From positions 1 to 8,988 of the forward strand of contig CAZKTU010000261.1 in the NCBI GenBank assembly GCA_964555675.1: 8,988 nt of DNA, read 5' to 3'. A program made the position numbers and the translations under genes. The notes beneath the pieces are model-generated. The model did no database searches, was not told where the DNA came from, and worked only from the letters and a program-made list of their open reading frames with translations. This document shows, piece by piece, positions 1 through 6,068 of this stretch. Numbering within the stretch: the stretch's first letter is position 1; the number at the start of each line of letters is the position of its first letter. This DNA is from CAIWXH01 sp964555675 (GTDB lineage Bacteria > Chloroflexota > Chloroflexia > Chloroflexales > Chloroflexaceae).

Positions 1-584
1 GGGGGGAAGAGATGGGCCAGGGTCGCGGCGGCGACCTCGGCCGGCAGGTAGTCCACCGTCACCTCGTCGGACTCGGCGAGGGCGACGAAGGCGAGCACAC
101 CGCCCTGCTCGGCCAGGAGGCGATTGACCTGGGCCACGCAGGGCGCGCAGTCCATCTTCTCGATGCTCAGGGTCAGGCGACGGGCCTGCGCGACCTCGAC
201 GGCCGCCGGGGCGGCAGGGGGCGCGACGACCGGGGCCGCCGCGATGCGTTGGGCGGCCGCGGCGGGCAGCGCGTAGGCCAGGCCCCAATAGCAGAGGCCA
301 AAGGCGAGCAGCATCAGGGCGGGCGCGCGCAGGCGACGGGCCCGGCCGAGCCCACAGGCGGCCCCGCGGCGCATGGCCAGGGCGACCCCGAGGGCCAGGA
401 GCCCCAGCCCGAGGAGAGATGCCGGCGTTCGACCGAGCTGTAGCGCGGCCAGGGCCGACGAGGCCCCCAGGCCCAGCAGCACGGCGGCGGCCGGGCCGAT
501 ACAGCACAGGCTGCCCGCGACGGCGGCGACGAAACCCCAGGCGAGGCTGTACGCGGACCCTGGTTGGCGACCTGGCACTTGCAT
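1..584 (-). CDS. MerT-like mercuric ion transporter fused to a MerP/HMA domain (3' end outside window)
   Basis: Partial gene: 194 codons are visible from ATG 584 and the reading frame runs off the left edge without a stop. Residues about 14-107 form three hydrophobic segments. The first contains SLCCIGPAAAVLLG (Cys27-Cys28), which matches the vicinal cysteine pair and following GP of MerT helix 1. A loop with one cysteine (Cys77) follows, then a helix with Cys98. After an Ala/Pro linker (about 108-134), residues 135-194 look like a heavy-metal-associated domain with the metal site MDCAPC (Cys146, Cys149). In the known families, MerP binds Hg2+ and passes it to MerT in the inner membrane for reduction by MerA, so this would be a one-chain version. 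The start is uncertain: in-frame ATGs also lie at 629 and 635, but 584 leaves about 14 residues before helix 1, as in MerT. None has a good Shine-Dalgarno. ATTATG at 591-596 (CATAAT on the coding strand) could be a -10 for a near-leaderless mRNA. The exact metal is inferred. Confidence 0.75.
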   Translation of the reverse strand, partial: MQVPGRQPGSAYSLAWGFVAAVAGSLCCIGPAAAVLLGLGASSALAALQLGRTPASLLGLGLLALGVALAMRRGAACGLGRARRLRAPALMLLAFGLCYWGLAYALPAAAAQRIAAAPVVAPPAAPAAVEVAQARRLTLSIEKMDCAPCVAQVNRLLAEQGGVLAFVALAESDEVTVDYLPAEVAAATLAHLFP

Positions 585-602
585 AGCTTCATTATGCCAT
601 AG

Positions 603-620
603 CCCGCGCCCATGCGCGGG
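603..620. repeat. Inverted repeat between divergent genes
   Basis: CCCGCGC (603-609) and GCGCGGG (614-620) form a perfect 7-bp stem with a 4-nt loop. It lies just upstream of the MerT-like gene and about 20 bp from the -35 of the divergent VOC promoter. No gene ends here, so it is not a terminator. An operator, or a hairpin in the leader of the minus-strand transcript, is possible. The GC-rich setting makes chance a real alternative. Confidence 0.4.
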
Positions 621-641
621 TAGACCCATCGCCATTTCGTC

Positions 642-670
642 TTGACAAATTAGCACATATGAGTTATATT
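642..670 (+). promoter_or_regulatory. Sigma70-type promoter for the VOC gene
   Basis: TTGACA (642-647) is a perfect -35. A 17-bp spacer follows, then TATATT (665-670) as -10, one mismatch from TATAAT. This is in the only AT-rich island of the region and gives a predicted start near 677, about 26 nt before the ATG at 703. It is the best canonical promoter in the window. Confidence 0.8.
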
Positions 671-690
671 TAGCCGATTTTCACCAGTAT

Positions 691-696
691 GGAGGT
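691..696 (+). promoter_or_regulatory. Shine-Dalgarno site of the VOC gene
   Basis: GGAGGT lies 6 nt before ATG 703. It is strong and well placed, and it fixes the start codon of the VOC gene. Confidence 0.85.
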
Positions 697-702
697 GACG
701 GC

Positions 703-1125
703 ATGGACTGGAAGCTCGAGCTCGTGCTGCTCCCGGTGACCGACGTAGACCGCGCCAAGGCTTTCTACCACGAGCAGCTGGGGTTCGCCGTCGACGTCGA
801 CCACCAGGCCAGCGAGACCTTCCGCGTCGTGCAGCTCACGCCGCCCGGCTCGGCCTGCTCGATCACGATCGGGGTCGGGGTCACCCAGATGACGCCCGGC
901 TCGATCCAGGGCCTGCACCTGGTCGTCAACGACATCGAAGAGGCGCGGGCCACCCTCGCCGGGCGCGGCGTCGCAATGGGCGAGACCTTCCACTTCGAGA
1001 ACGGCGTGCGCACGCCCGGGCTCGACCCGACCCGCCGCAACTACGGCTCGTTCATCGCGCTCAGCGACCCCGACGGCAACAGCTGGCTCATCCAGGAGGT
1101 TGGGTACAGGGCTGCCGGCAGCTGA
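703..1125 (+). CDS. VOC family protein (glyoxalase/bleomycin-resistance/dioxygenase fold)
   Basis: A complete 140-residue protein, the usual length for a single-chain VOC protein with two beta-alpha-beta-beta-beta modules. Module one starts with LELVLLPVTDVDRAKAFYHE (residues 5-24) and runs to about 60. Module two starts with GLHLVVNDIEEARATLAGRG (70-89) and ends with FIALSDPDGNSWLIQEV (117-133), the typical closing signature. The start is set by the promoter at 642-670 and the Shine-Dalgarno at 691-696. The family includes glyoxalase I, ring-cleavage dioxygenases and antibiotic-binding proteins, and the reaction here cannot be assigned. By eye, the usual first-module metal-ligand position (His in many members) is Leu7 and the matching second-module position is Gly70, while Glu132 is kept, so a classical divalent-metal site is doubtful. 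The gene is soluble, single and monocistronic in appearance. It diverges from the MerT-like gene and converges with the kinase gene 64 bp downstream. Confidence 0.9.
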   Translation: MDWKLELVLLPVTDVDRAKAFYHEQLGFAVDVDHQASETFRVVQLTPPGSACSITIGVGVTQMTPGSIQGLHLVVNDIEEARATLAGRGVAMGETFHFENGVRTPGLDPTRRNYGSFIALSDPDGNSWLIQEVGYRAAGS

Positions 1126-1130
1126 CCGTG

Positions 1131-1170
1131 GGCCGGCGAGCAGCGACGAACAGCGGGGGCTGCGCCGGCC
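1131..1170. terminator. Possible bidirectional stem-loop between convergent genes
   Basis: GGCCGGCG (1131-1138) and CGCCGGCC (1163-1170) are perfect 8-bp inverted arms with a 24-nt loop. The loop contains a second small stem, CAGC/GCTG (1151-1162). The structure sits in the 64-bp gap between the stop of the VOC gene and the stop of the minus-strand kinase gene, where a shared terminator is expected. There is no T tract on either side, so it is at best a weak or factor-assisted terminator. Confidence 0.35.
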
Positions 1171-1189
1171 TCCGGTCGTCCGCCTTCGC

Positions 1190-4100
1190 TCAGTCGAGGG
1201 CCTCGGCGCGAGCGAGGCGGGCGAGGACATGCTGCAGGACGGCGGGCTCGACGGGCTTGGGGACATACTGCTGGAACCCCGCCGCCATGACCCGCAGGTG
1301 GTCCTCGACGCGCACATAGGCGGTCAGGGCCACGGCGGGGGTGGCGCCGCCCACGTCGGGCGGCAACGCCCGCACCGCATCGATCAGCCAGTAGCCGTCC
1401 TCGTTGGGCATGGCGATATCGGACACCAGCACATCGGGCCGCCAGCTGCGCAGGGCCTCGAGGGCCCCGCGGGCGCTCGAGCAGGCTTGCACAATCACGC
1501 CGCACGGCTCGAGCACATCCTGCAGCACCTCGAGGATGGCGGGCTGATCGTCGACGAGGAGCACGCGCAGCCCGCGCAGCTCGTGGGGATAGAGGGGCTG
1601 CGCGCTATGCCCTTCGCCCGCCCAGCCGTCGTCGGCGGGCCCGCCGCCGACGATCAGGCGCGGCAGCCTCACCGTGAAGGTCGCCCCCTGGCCCTCGCCG
1701 GGGCTCATCGCCCCGACCGAGCCGCCGTGAAGCTCGACCAGGTGGCGCACGATCGAGAGACCAAGGCCGATCCCGCCCTGGACGCGCGTGCTCGTGCTGT
1801 CAGCCTGGCGGAAGCGGTCGAAGACGAAGGGCAGAAAGGCCGGGCTGATCCCCTGGCCCGTGTCGCGCACCGAGAGCACGGCCTCGCGACCCTCGGGCTC
1901 GAGCTGCACGAAGATGCTCCCGCCCGGGGGGGTGAACTTCGTCGCGTTGGCCAGCAGGTTCCAGACCACCTGTTGCAGGCGGTTAGCGTCGCCGAGGATG
2001 ACGGCGGCCTCGGGGTCGAGGCGCAGATGCAGGCTGAGCCCCTTGGCGTCGAGGGTCGGCCGCACCGTGTCGAGGGCGGCCCCCACGACCTCGCCCAGGT
2101 CGATGCGCTGCAGCTCGATGCGCAGCTTGCCGTTCACAATGCGCGAGACGTCCAGCAGGTCCTCGATCAGCTGGGCCTGGTCCTTCGCGCTGCGCACCAT
2201 CTTCGCCACCGTCCGCGCCACGTAGGCCTCGTCGCGCGGGCGGCGCTGCAACAGCTCGGCGTAGCCCAGGAAGGCGGTCAGGGGCGTGCGCAGCTCGTGC
2301 GAGACTGTGGCCAGGAACTCGTCCTTGAGCCGGCTCGCCTCCTCGGCCTGGGCGCGCGCCGCCTGCTCCTGGGCGTAGAGTAGCTGCAGGCGGGCCTCGC
2401 TGCCCCGCAGGGCCGCCTGGGCGCGGGCCTGCTCGAGCAGAGGCCAGACGCGGGCCGCCACATCGCGCAGTAGCTGCACCTCGTCGGGCCGCCAGGCCCG
2501 CGGCTGCCCGCTCACGATGCTGAGGGAGCCCACCCACTCATCCAGGTGGATCACCGGCACGACGATGCAGGCGCCGATGGCGCGCTGCTGCAAGAGGGCC
2601 GCTGTCGCGGCGAGCCGCGGGTCGCGGGTCGCGTCGTCGACCACCATCGCCTGATCCTGGCGCGACTGAGCCACGACCTCGGGTGGGAGGTAGTTGCCCA
2701 GGTTGAAGCGGCCAACCCTGGCCGGGCCCGCGCGCCGCCACTCGTGGCGCACCTCGACCAGCTCGCCGTCGATATGCCCGAAGTAGCAGCTGGCGCCGTC
2801 CAGATAGGCGCCGACCCGCTCGATGACTACCTGCTCGATCGCAGCGGGCTCCAGCTCGACCATGCCGCCAATCGCCGCGCCCAGGTCGGCCATGAACTGC
2901 GCGTTCAGCTCAGCCTGCTTGATTTCTGTTATGTCAAATACTGAGCCGATATAGCCCAGGAAGTCGCCGGTGGGGCCAAAGCGCGGCGCGGCCGAGTCGA
3001 TCGCCCAGCGGTAGACCCCGTCCGAGCGCCGCAGCCTGTAGTCGAGCCTGAAGGCGACGCGCCGCTCGTGGGCGTCTGTGAAGACCGTGGCCGAGTGGGC
3101 GCGGTCGTCAGGGTGGACGGCCTGCAGCCAGCCGAAGCCGAGACCGTTCTCAGGCTCCTGCCCGGTGAAGCTATACCAGCTCTTGCTCAGGTACGAGCAG
3201 CTCGCGTCGACCTCGGTGACCCAGATCATGACCGGGGCGTGGTCGGCCATGTTGCGGAAGCGGGCCTCGCTCTCGCGCAGGGCCTCCTCGGCCTGTTTGC
3301 GCTCGGTGATATCGGTCGAGAAGAGCAGCATGCCGTCGGCAATGGGGTAGGCGCGGTTCTCGATCCACTTCCCCCAGGGCTGGTAGTAGTGCTCGAAGAC
3401 CACATCGCGCCCCTCGGCCTTGCCGCGCAGCATCTCCTGGTAGAAGCGGTTGCCGACGGCATCGGGGAAGAGATCCCAGATGCGCTGGCCGATCAGCTGT
3501 TCCTTGGGGTAGCCGAGGGACTGCGCGGCGTTGTCGTTGACATACACATAGCGCCAATCGTCGTCGTACATCACGAAGTCGTCGTTGATGCCCGCCAGGA
3601 TGCGCTGCAGTCGCCCGGTGACCACCTCGGCGGACTGGCGCAACTGCTGCTCGCGCTGGGCGGCCTCGCGCCTGATCCGGGCCAGCTCGAGGTTGGCCCA
3701 GATGCGGGCCAGCAGCTCGCGCGCGCTGAAGGGCTTGGTCAGATAGTCGTCGGCCCCGGCCTGCATCCCCTCGACGCGGGCCTCCTCGCCGGCGCGGGCC
3801 GAGAGCAGGATCACCGGGATGGTCCGCAGGGCGTCATCGGCCCGCAGGGCCCGCAGCAGCCCGAAGCCGTCCAGCTCGGGCATCATCACGTCGGCCAGCA
3901 CCAGGTCGAATGGCTGCCGCCGCGCCTCGTGCAGGGCCGCCGCGCCGTCGCTCACGGCGAAGACCGTATAGCTCTGGCTGAGCAGCCGGCTGACATAGGC
4001 GCGCATATCGGCGTTATCGTCGGCCAGCAGGATGCGCGCGGGCGCTGCGCCCTGATCGGCCAGACCGGCCCACCCGCCACCCTGGGGGGCGAGGGCCGTC

Positions 4101-5914
4101 TCGCTGCCCGCGCTCCGCAGGGCCTCGTCCGGCGCCCAGCGCAGGGCCTCCTCGATATAGAGCTCGCCACGGACGCTGCCCGCGGCGGGAGGCGGGGCGA
4201 TGCGCTCGGGGGGCAGGTGGGCCACGCCGAGGGGGAGGCTCACTGTGAAGGCGCTGCCGCGCCCCGGCTCGCTTTCCACGGCCACGCTACCGCCGTGGAG
4301 CGCCGCCAGCTCGCGCACAAGGGCGAGGCCGATCCCGCTCCCCTCGAAGGTGCGCCCGCGGGCCCCCTTGACGCGGTGGAAGCGCTCGAAGATATGGGGC
4401 AGCTCGTGCTCGGGGATGCCGGTGCCGCTGTCGCGCACGGTCAGCTCGACCGTCGGGCCGACCTGCCGCAGGGTGATGGCAATTTCGCCCGCGAAGGTGA
4501 ACTTGAAGGCGTTCGAGAGCAGGTTGAAGACGATCTTCTCCCACATCTCGCGGTCGACATAGACCGGCTCGGCGAGGGGCGGGCAGCTGACGGTGAGGCG
4601 CAGGCCGGCGTCTTCGACGGCGGCGCGAAAGACACTGGCCAGGTCGGCGGTGAGGTCGGCCAGGTCGGTCGGAGTGTAGGCGGCCTGCATGCGCCCGGCC
4701 TCGAGGCGCGAGAAGTCGAGCAGGATATTGACCAGCTTGAGCAGGCGCAAGGCGTTGCGCCGGGCGAGCTCGACCTGCTCGCGCTGGGCGGGCGGCAGAG
4801 TCCCCTCGGCGCTCAGCAGCTCGTCGAGCGGGCCGAGCAGCAGGGTCAGGGGCGTGCGGAACTCGTGGCTGACGTTCGAGAAGAAGGCCGTCTTGGCGCG
4901 GTCGAGCTCGGCGAGGGCCTCGGCCCGCCTGCGCTCGTCCTCGTAGGCCTGGGCATTGGCGATGCCGGCGGCAATCTGCGCCGCGACCAGGTCGAGGAAG
5001 CCGCGATAGCCGTCGTCGAAGAGCCGGTAGGGGTTCAGGCCGACCACCAGCAAACCGGCCACGCCCCCGCGCCCCTGCGAGGCGATCGGGGTCACGACGA
5101 CCTGCTGGGGCGCGCGGTCCCAGGCGCCTGTGGGCAGCGGCAGGGCGAGAGAGGAGCGGTCCACCTGAAGGGCGCGCCCGCTCGCCAGCACCTCGGCGAA
5201 GGGCCAGAGGCCTGGCCGGTCGAGGGCGACGCTGGCGGGGGCCGCGGCGCCTCCCCGCTCGATGCCGCCGCTCGTGGCGGCCAACTCTGCCGTCTGGGAG
5301 GCGGGGTCGACCAGGTAGAGCTGGGCGAAGGGCAGATCGTAGGGGTTGGTCGCGAGGCAGCTCGCGGCCAGGGCGCAGGCCTCTGCGACGGTGCGCGCGT
5401 CGGCGGTCTGAGCGGCCAGATCGCGCAGCAGGGCCAGCTGGCGCTCGCCGATCACGCGGTGGGTGTCGTCGGTGTTGGCGCAGAAGATGCCCCCGACACT
5501 GCCGTCATCGCCGGCGATGGGGCTGTAGGAGAAGGTGTAGTAGGTCTCCTCGGGGTAGCCGTTACGCTCCATGATCAGGCGCCGGGCCTCGACGTAGGTG
5601 CCCTCGACGCCGCCCAGGGCCGTATGCAGCAGCGGGCCGATCTCGTCCCAGATCTCGCGCCAGACGACCGCGGCCGGCTGCCCCAGAGCCGCGGGGTGCT
5701 TGCCGCCGACGATGGCTTTGTAGGGGTCGTTATAGAGCTTGGTCAGCTCGGGCCCCCAGCCCAACCAGATCGGCTGGCGCGAGGCGAGCATGATCCGCAC
5801 GGCGGTCTTCAGACTCTGGGGCCAGGCCTCGATCGGGCCCAGAGGGGTCTGCGACCAGTCGAATGAGCGGATACGCTCACCCATCTCGCCGCCGCCAGGG
5901 AGCAGATCGGTCAT
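1190..5914 (-). CDS. Hybrid sensor histidine kinase with two kinase cores and two receivers
   Basis: 1574 residues, soluble: no membrane segment is visible, so it should sense a cytoplasmic signal. Domains in order: degenerate N-terminal PAS (about 12-155, FDWSQTPLGPIEAWP opening); GAF (157-323); HisKA with VSHEFRTP (His350) and HATPase with N-box NLLSNAFKFT (464-473), DSGTGI (Asp495) and GSGIGLALV; receiver 1 (626-745; Asp632/633, phospho-acceptor Asp675, Ser705, Lys727); PAS (768-877); PAS (886-1002); GAF (1009-1163); second HisKA with VSHELRTP (His1206) and HATPase with NLLANATKFT (1319-1328), DTGQGI (Asp1351) and GGIGLGLS; receiver 2 (1448-1570; Asp1455/1456, Asp1499, Thr1531, Lys1553). 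All catalytic residues of both cores and both receivers are present, so a chain of His-Asp transfers within one protein is possible. No Hpt domain is seen. ATG 5914 is chosen because related proteins begin near this LLPGGGEMGERI motif; a TTG at 5959 would add 15 unconvincing residues. Its Shine-Dalgarno (GGAA, 8 nt upstream) is weak. Ligands are unknown. Confidence 0.93.
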   Translation of the reverse strand: MTDLLPGGGEMGERIRSFDWSQTPLGPIEAWPQSLKTAVRIMLASRQPIWLGWGPELTKLYNDPYKAIVGGKHPAALGQPAAVVWREIWDEIGPLLHTALGGVEGTYVEARRLIMERNGYPEETYYTFSYSPIAGDDGSVGGIFCANTDDTHRVIGERQLALLRDLAAQTADARTVAEACALAASCLATNPYDLPFAQLYLVDPASQTAELAATSGGIERGGAAAPASVALDRPGLWPFAEVLASGRALQVDRSSLALPLPTGAWDRAPQQVVVTPIASQGRGGVAGLLVVGLNPYRLFDDGYRGFLDLVAAQIAAGIANAQAYEDERRRAEALAELDRAKTAFFSNVSHEFRTPLTLLLGPLDELLSAEGTLPPAQREQVELARRNALRLLKLVNILLDFSRLEAGRMQAAYTPTDLADLTADLASVFRAAVEDAGLRLTVSCPPLAEPVYVDREMWEKIVFNLLSNAFKFTFAGEIAITLRQVGPTVELTVRDSGTGIPEHELPHIFERFHRVKGARGRTFEGSGIGLALVRELAALHGGSVAVESEPGRGSAFTVSLPLGVAHLPPERIAPPPAAGSVRGELYIEEALRWAPDEALRSAGSETALAPQGGGWAGLADQGAAPARILLADDNADMRAYVSRLLSQSYTVFAVSDGAAALHEARRQPFDLVLADVMMPELDGFGLLRALRADDALRTIPVILLSARAGEEARVEGMQAGADDYLTKPFSARELLARIWANLELARIRREAAQREQQLRQSAEVVTGRLQRILAGINDDFVMYDDDWRYVYVNDNAAQSLGYPKEQLIGQRIWDLFPDAVGNRFYQEMLRGKAEGRDVVFEHYYQPWGKWIENRAYPIADGMLLFSTDITERKQAEEALRESEARFRNMADHAPVMIWVTEVDASCSYLSKSWYSFTGQEPENGLGFGWLQAVHPDDRAHSATVFTDAHERRVAFRLDYRLRRSDGVYRWAIDSAAPRFGPTGDFLGYIGSVFDITEIKQAELNAQFMADLGAAIGGMVELEPAAIEQVVIERVGAYLDGASCYFGHIDGELVEVRHEWRRAGPARVGRFNLGNYLPPEVVAQSRQDQAMVVDDATRDPRLAATAALLQQRAIGACIVVPVIHLDEWVGSLSIVSGQPRAWRPDEVQLLRDVAARVWPLLEQARAQAALRGSEARLQLLYAQEQAARAQAEEASRLKDEFLATVSHELRTPLTAFLGYAELLQRRPRDEAYVARTVAKMVRSAKDQAQLIEDLLDVSRIVNGKLRIELQRIDLGEVVGAALDTVRPTLDAKGLSLHLRLDPEAAVILGDANRLQQVVWNLLANATKFTPPGGSIFVQLEPEGREAVLSVRDTGQGISPAFLPFVFDRFRQADSTSTRVQGGIGLGLSIVRHLVELHGGSVGAMSPGEGQGATFTVRLPRLIVGGGPADDGWAGEGHSAQPLYPHELRGLRVLLVDDQPAILEVLQDVLEPCGVIVQACSSARGALEALRSWRPDVLVSDIAMPNEDGYWLIDAVRALPPDVGGATPAVALTAYVRVEDHLRVMAAGFQQYVPKPVEPAVLQHVLARLARAEALD

Positions 5915-5988
5915 CGTGGCTGTTCCAGAGTAAAGATGATGCTGCACTGGTGAATGCAAGAACTGTGCCAGGACGACCCCGAGATGCG

Positions 5989-6018
5989 AAAGAGACGAGG
6001 AGCCACGCTCCTCGTCTC
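5989..6018 (-). terminator. Intrinsic terminator of the monooxygenase gene
   Basis: GAGACGAGGAG (5992-6002) and CTCCTCGTCTC (6008-6018) form a perfect 11-bp stem; the 5-nt loop can close by one more pair. Read on the minus strand the stem is followed by TTTCGC (T's at 5989-5991), a short U tract. It lies 51-80 bp beyond the monooxygenase stop and about 75 bp before the kinase ATG, so the two minus-strand genes are probably separate transcription units, or linked only by read-through. Confidence 0.7.
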
Positions 6019-6038
6019 CTGGTCAGGTAGGGTGGATG

Positions 6039-6057
6039 TGGAGGGCCAGGCCCTCCA
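6039..6057. repeat. Second hairpin downstream of the monooxygenase
   Basis: TGGAGGGC (6039-6046) and GCCCTCCA (6050-6057) form a perfect 8-bp stem with a 3-nt loop, 11 bp past the monooxygenase stop codon on the minus strand. No T tract follows it. It could protect the mRNA 3' end or act together with the stronger hairpin at 5992-6018. Confidence 0.5.
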
Positions 6058-6068
6058 TACCGCGTTTC

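Noticed and set aside
12..443. Plus-strand open frame of 143 codons at the left edge
   Set aside because: It is antisense to the MerT/HMA protein, whose CC and CxxC motifs and membrane segments are on the minus strand. The plus frame is Gly/Arg/Gln-rich without features.
314..613. Minus-strand open frame of 99 codons overlapping the MerT-like gene in another frame
   Set aside because: It lacks the MerT cysteine motif context and ends where the real frame continues into the HMA domain. The Pro/Arg/Ser-rich translation looks like an out-of-frame shadow.
1111..1122. GCTGCCGGCAGC perfect 12-bp palindrome at the end of the VOC gene
   Set aside because: It lies in coding sequence made of common GC-rich codons and has no loop or T tract, so it is most likely chance.
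1100..2383. Plus-strand open frame of 427 codons opposite the kinase C-terminal half
   Set aside because: It overlaps the VOC gene end and the second kinase core and receiver. Composition is shadow-like, with no motif and no promoter or ribosome site.
3068..5866. Very long open frame (932 codons) on the plus strand opposite the kinase gene
   Set aside because: It is fully antisense to the kinase, whose catalytic motifs are all in frame on the minus strand. The plus-strand translation is Gly/Ala/Leu/Asp-rich with no recognisable domain. Such stop-free antisense frames are expected opposite GC-rich genes.
5914..5959. TTG start at 5959 for the kinase
   Set aside because: It would add 15 residues that fit no domain. 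The ATG at 5914 sits directly before the LLPGGGEMGERI region with which related proteins begin.
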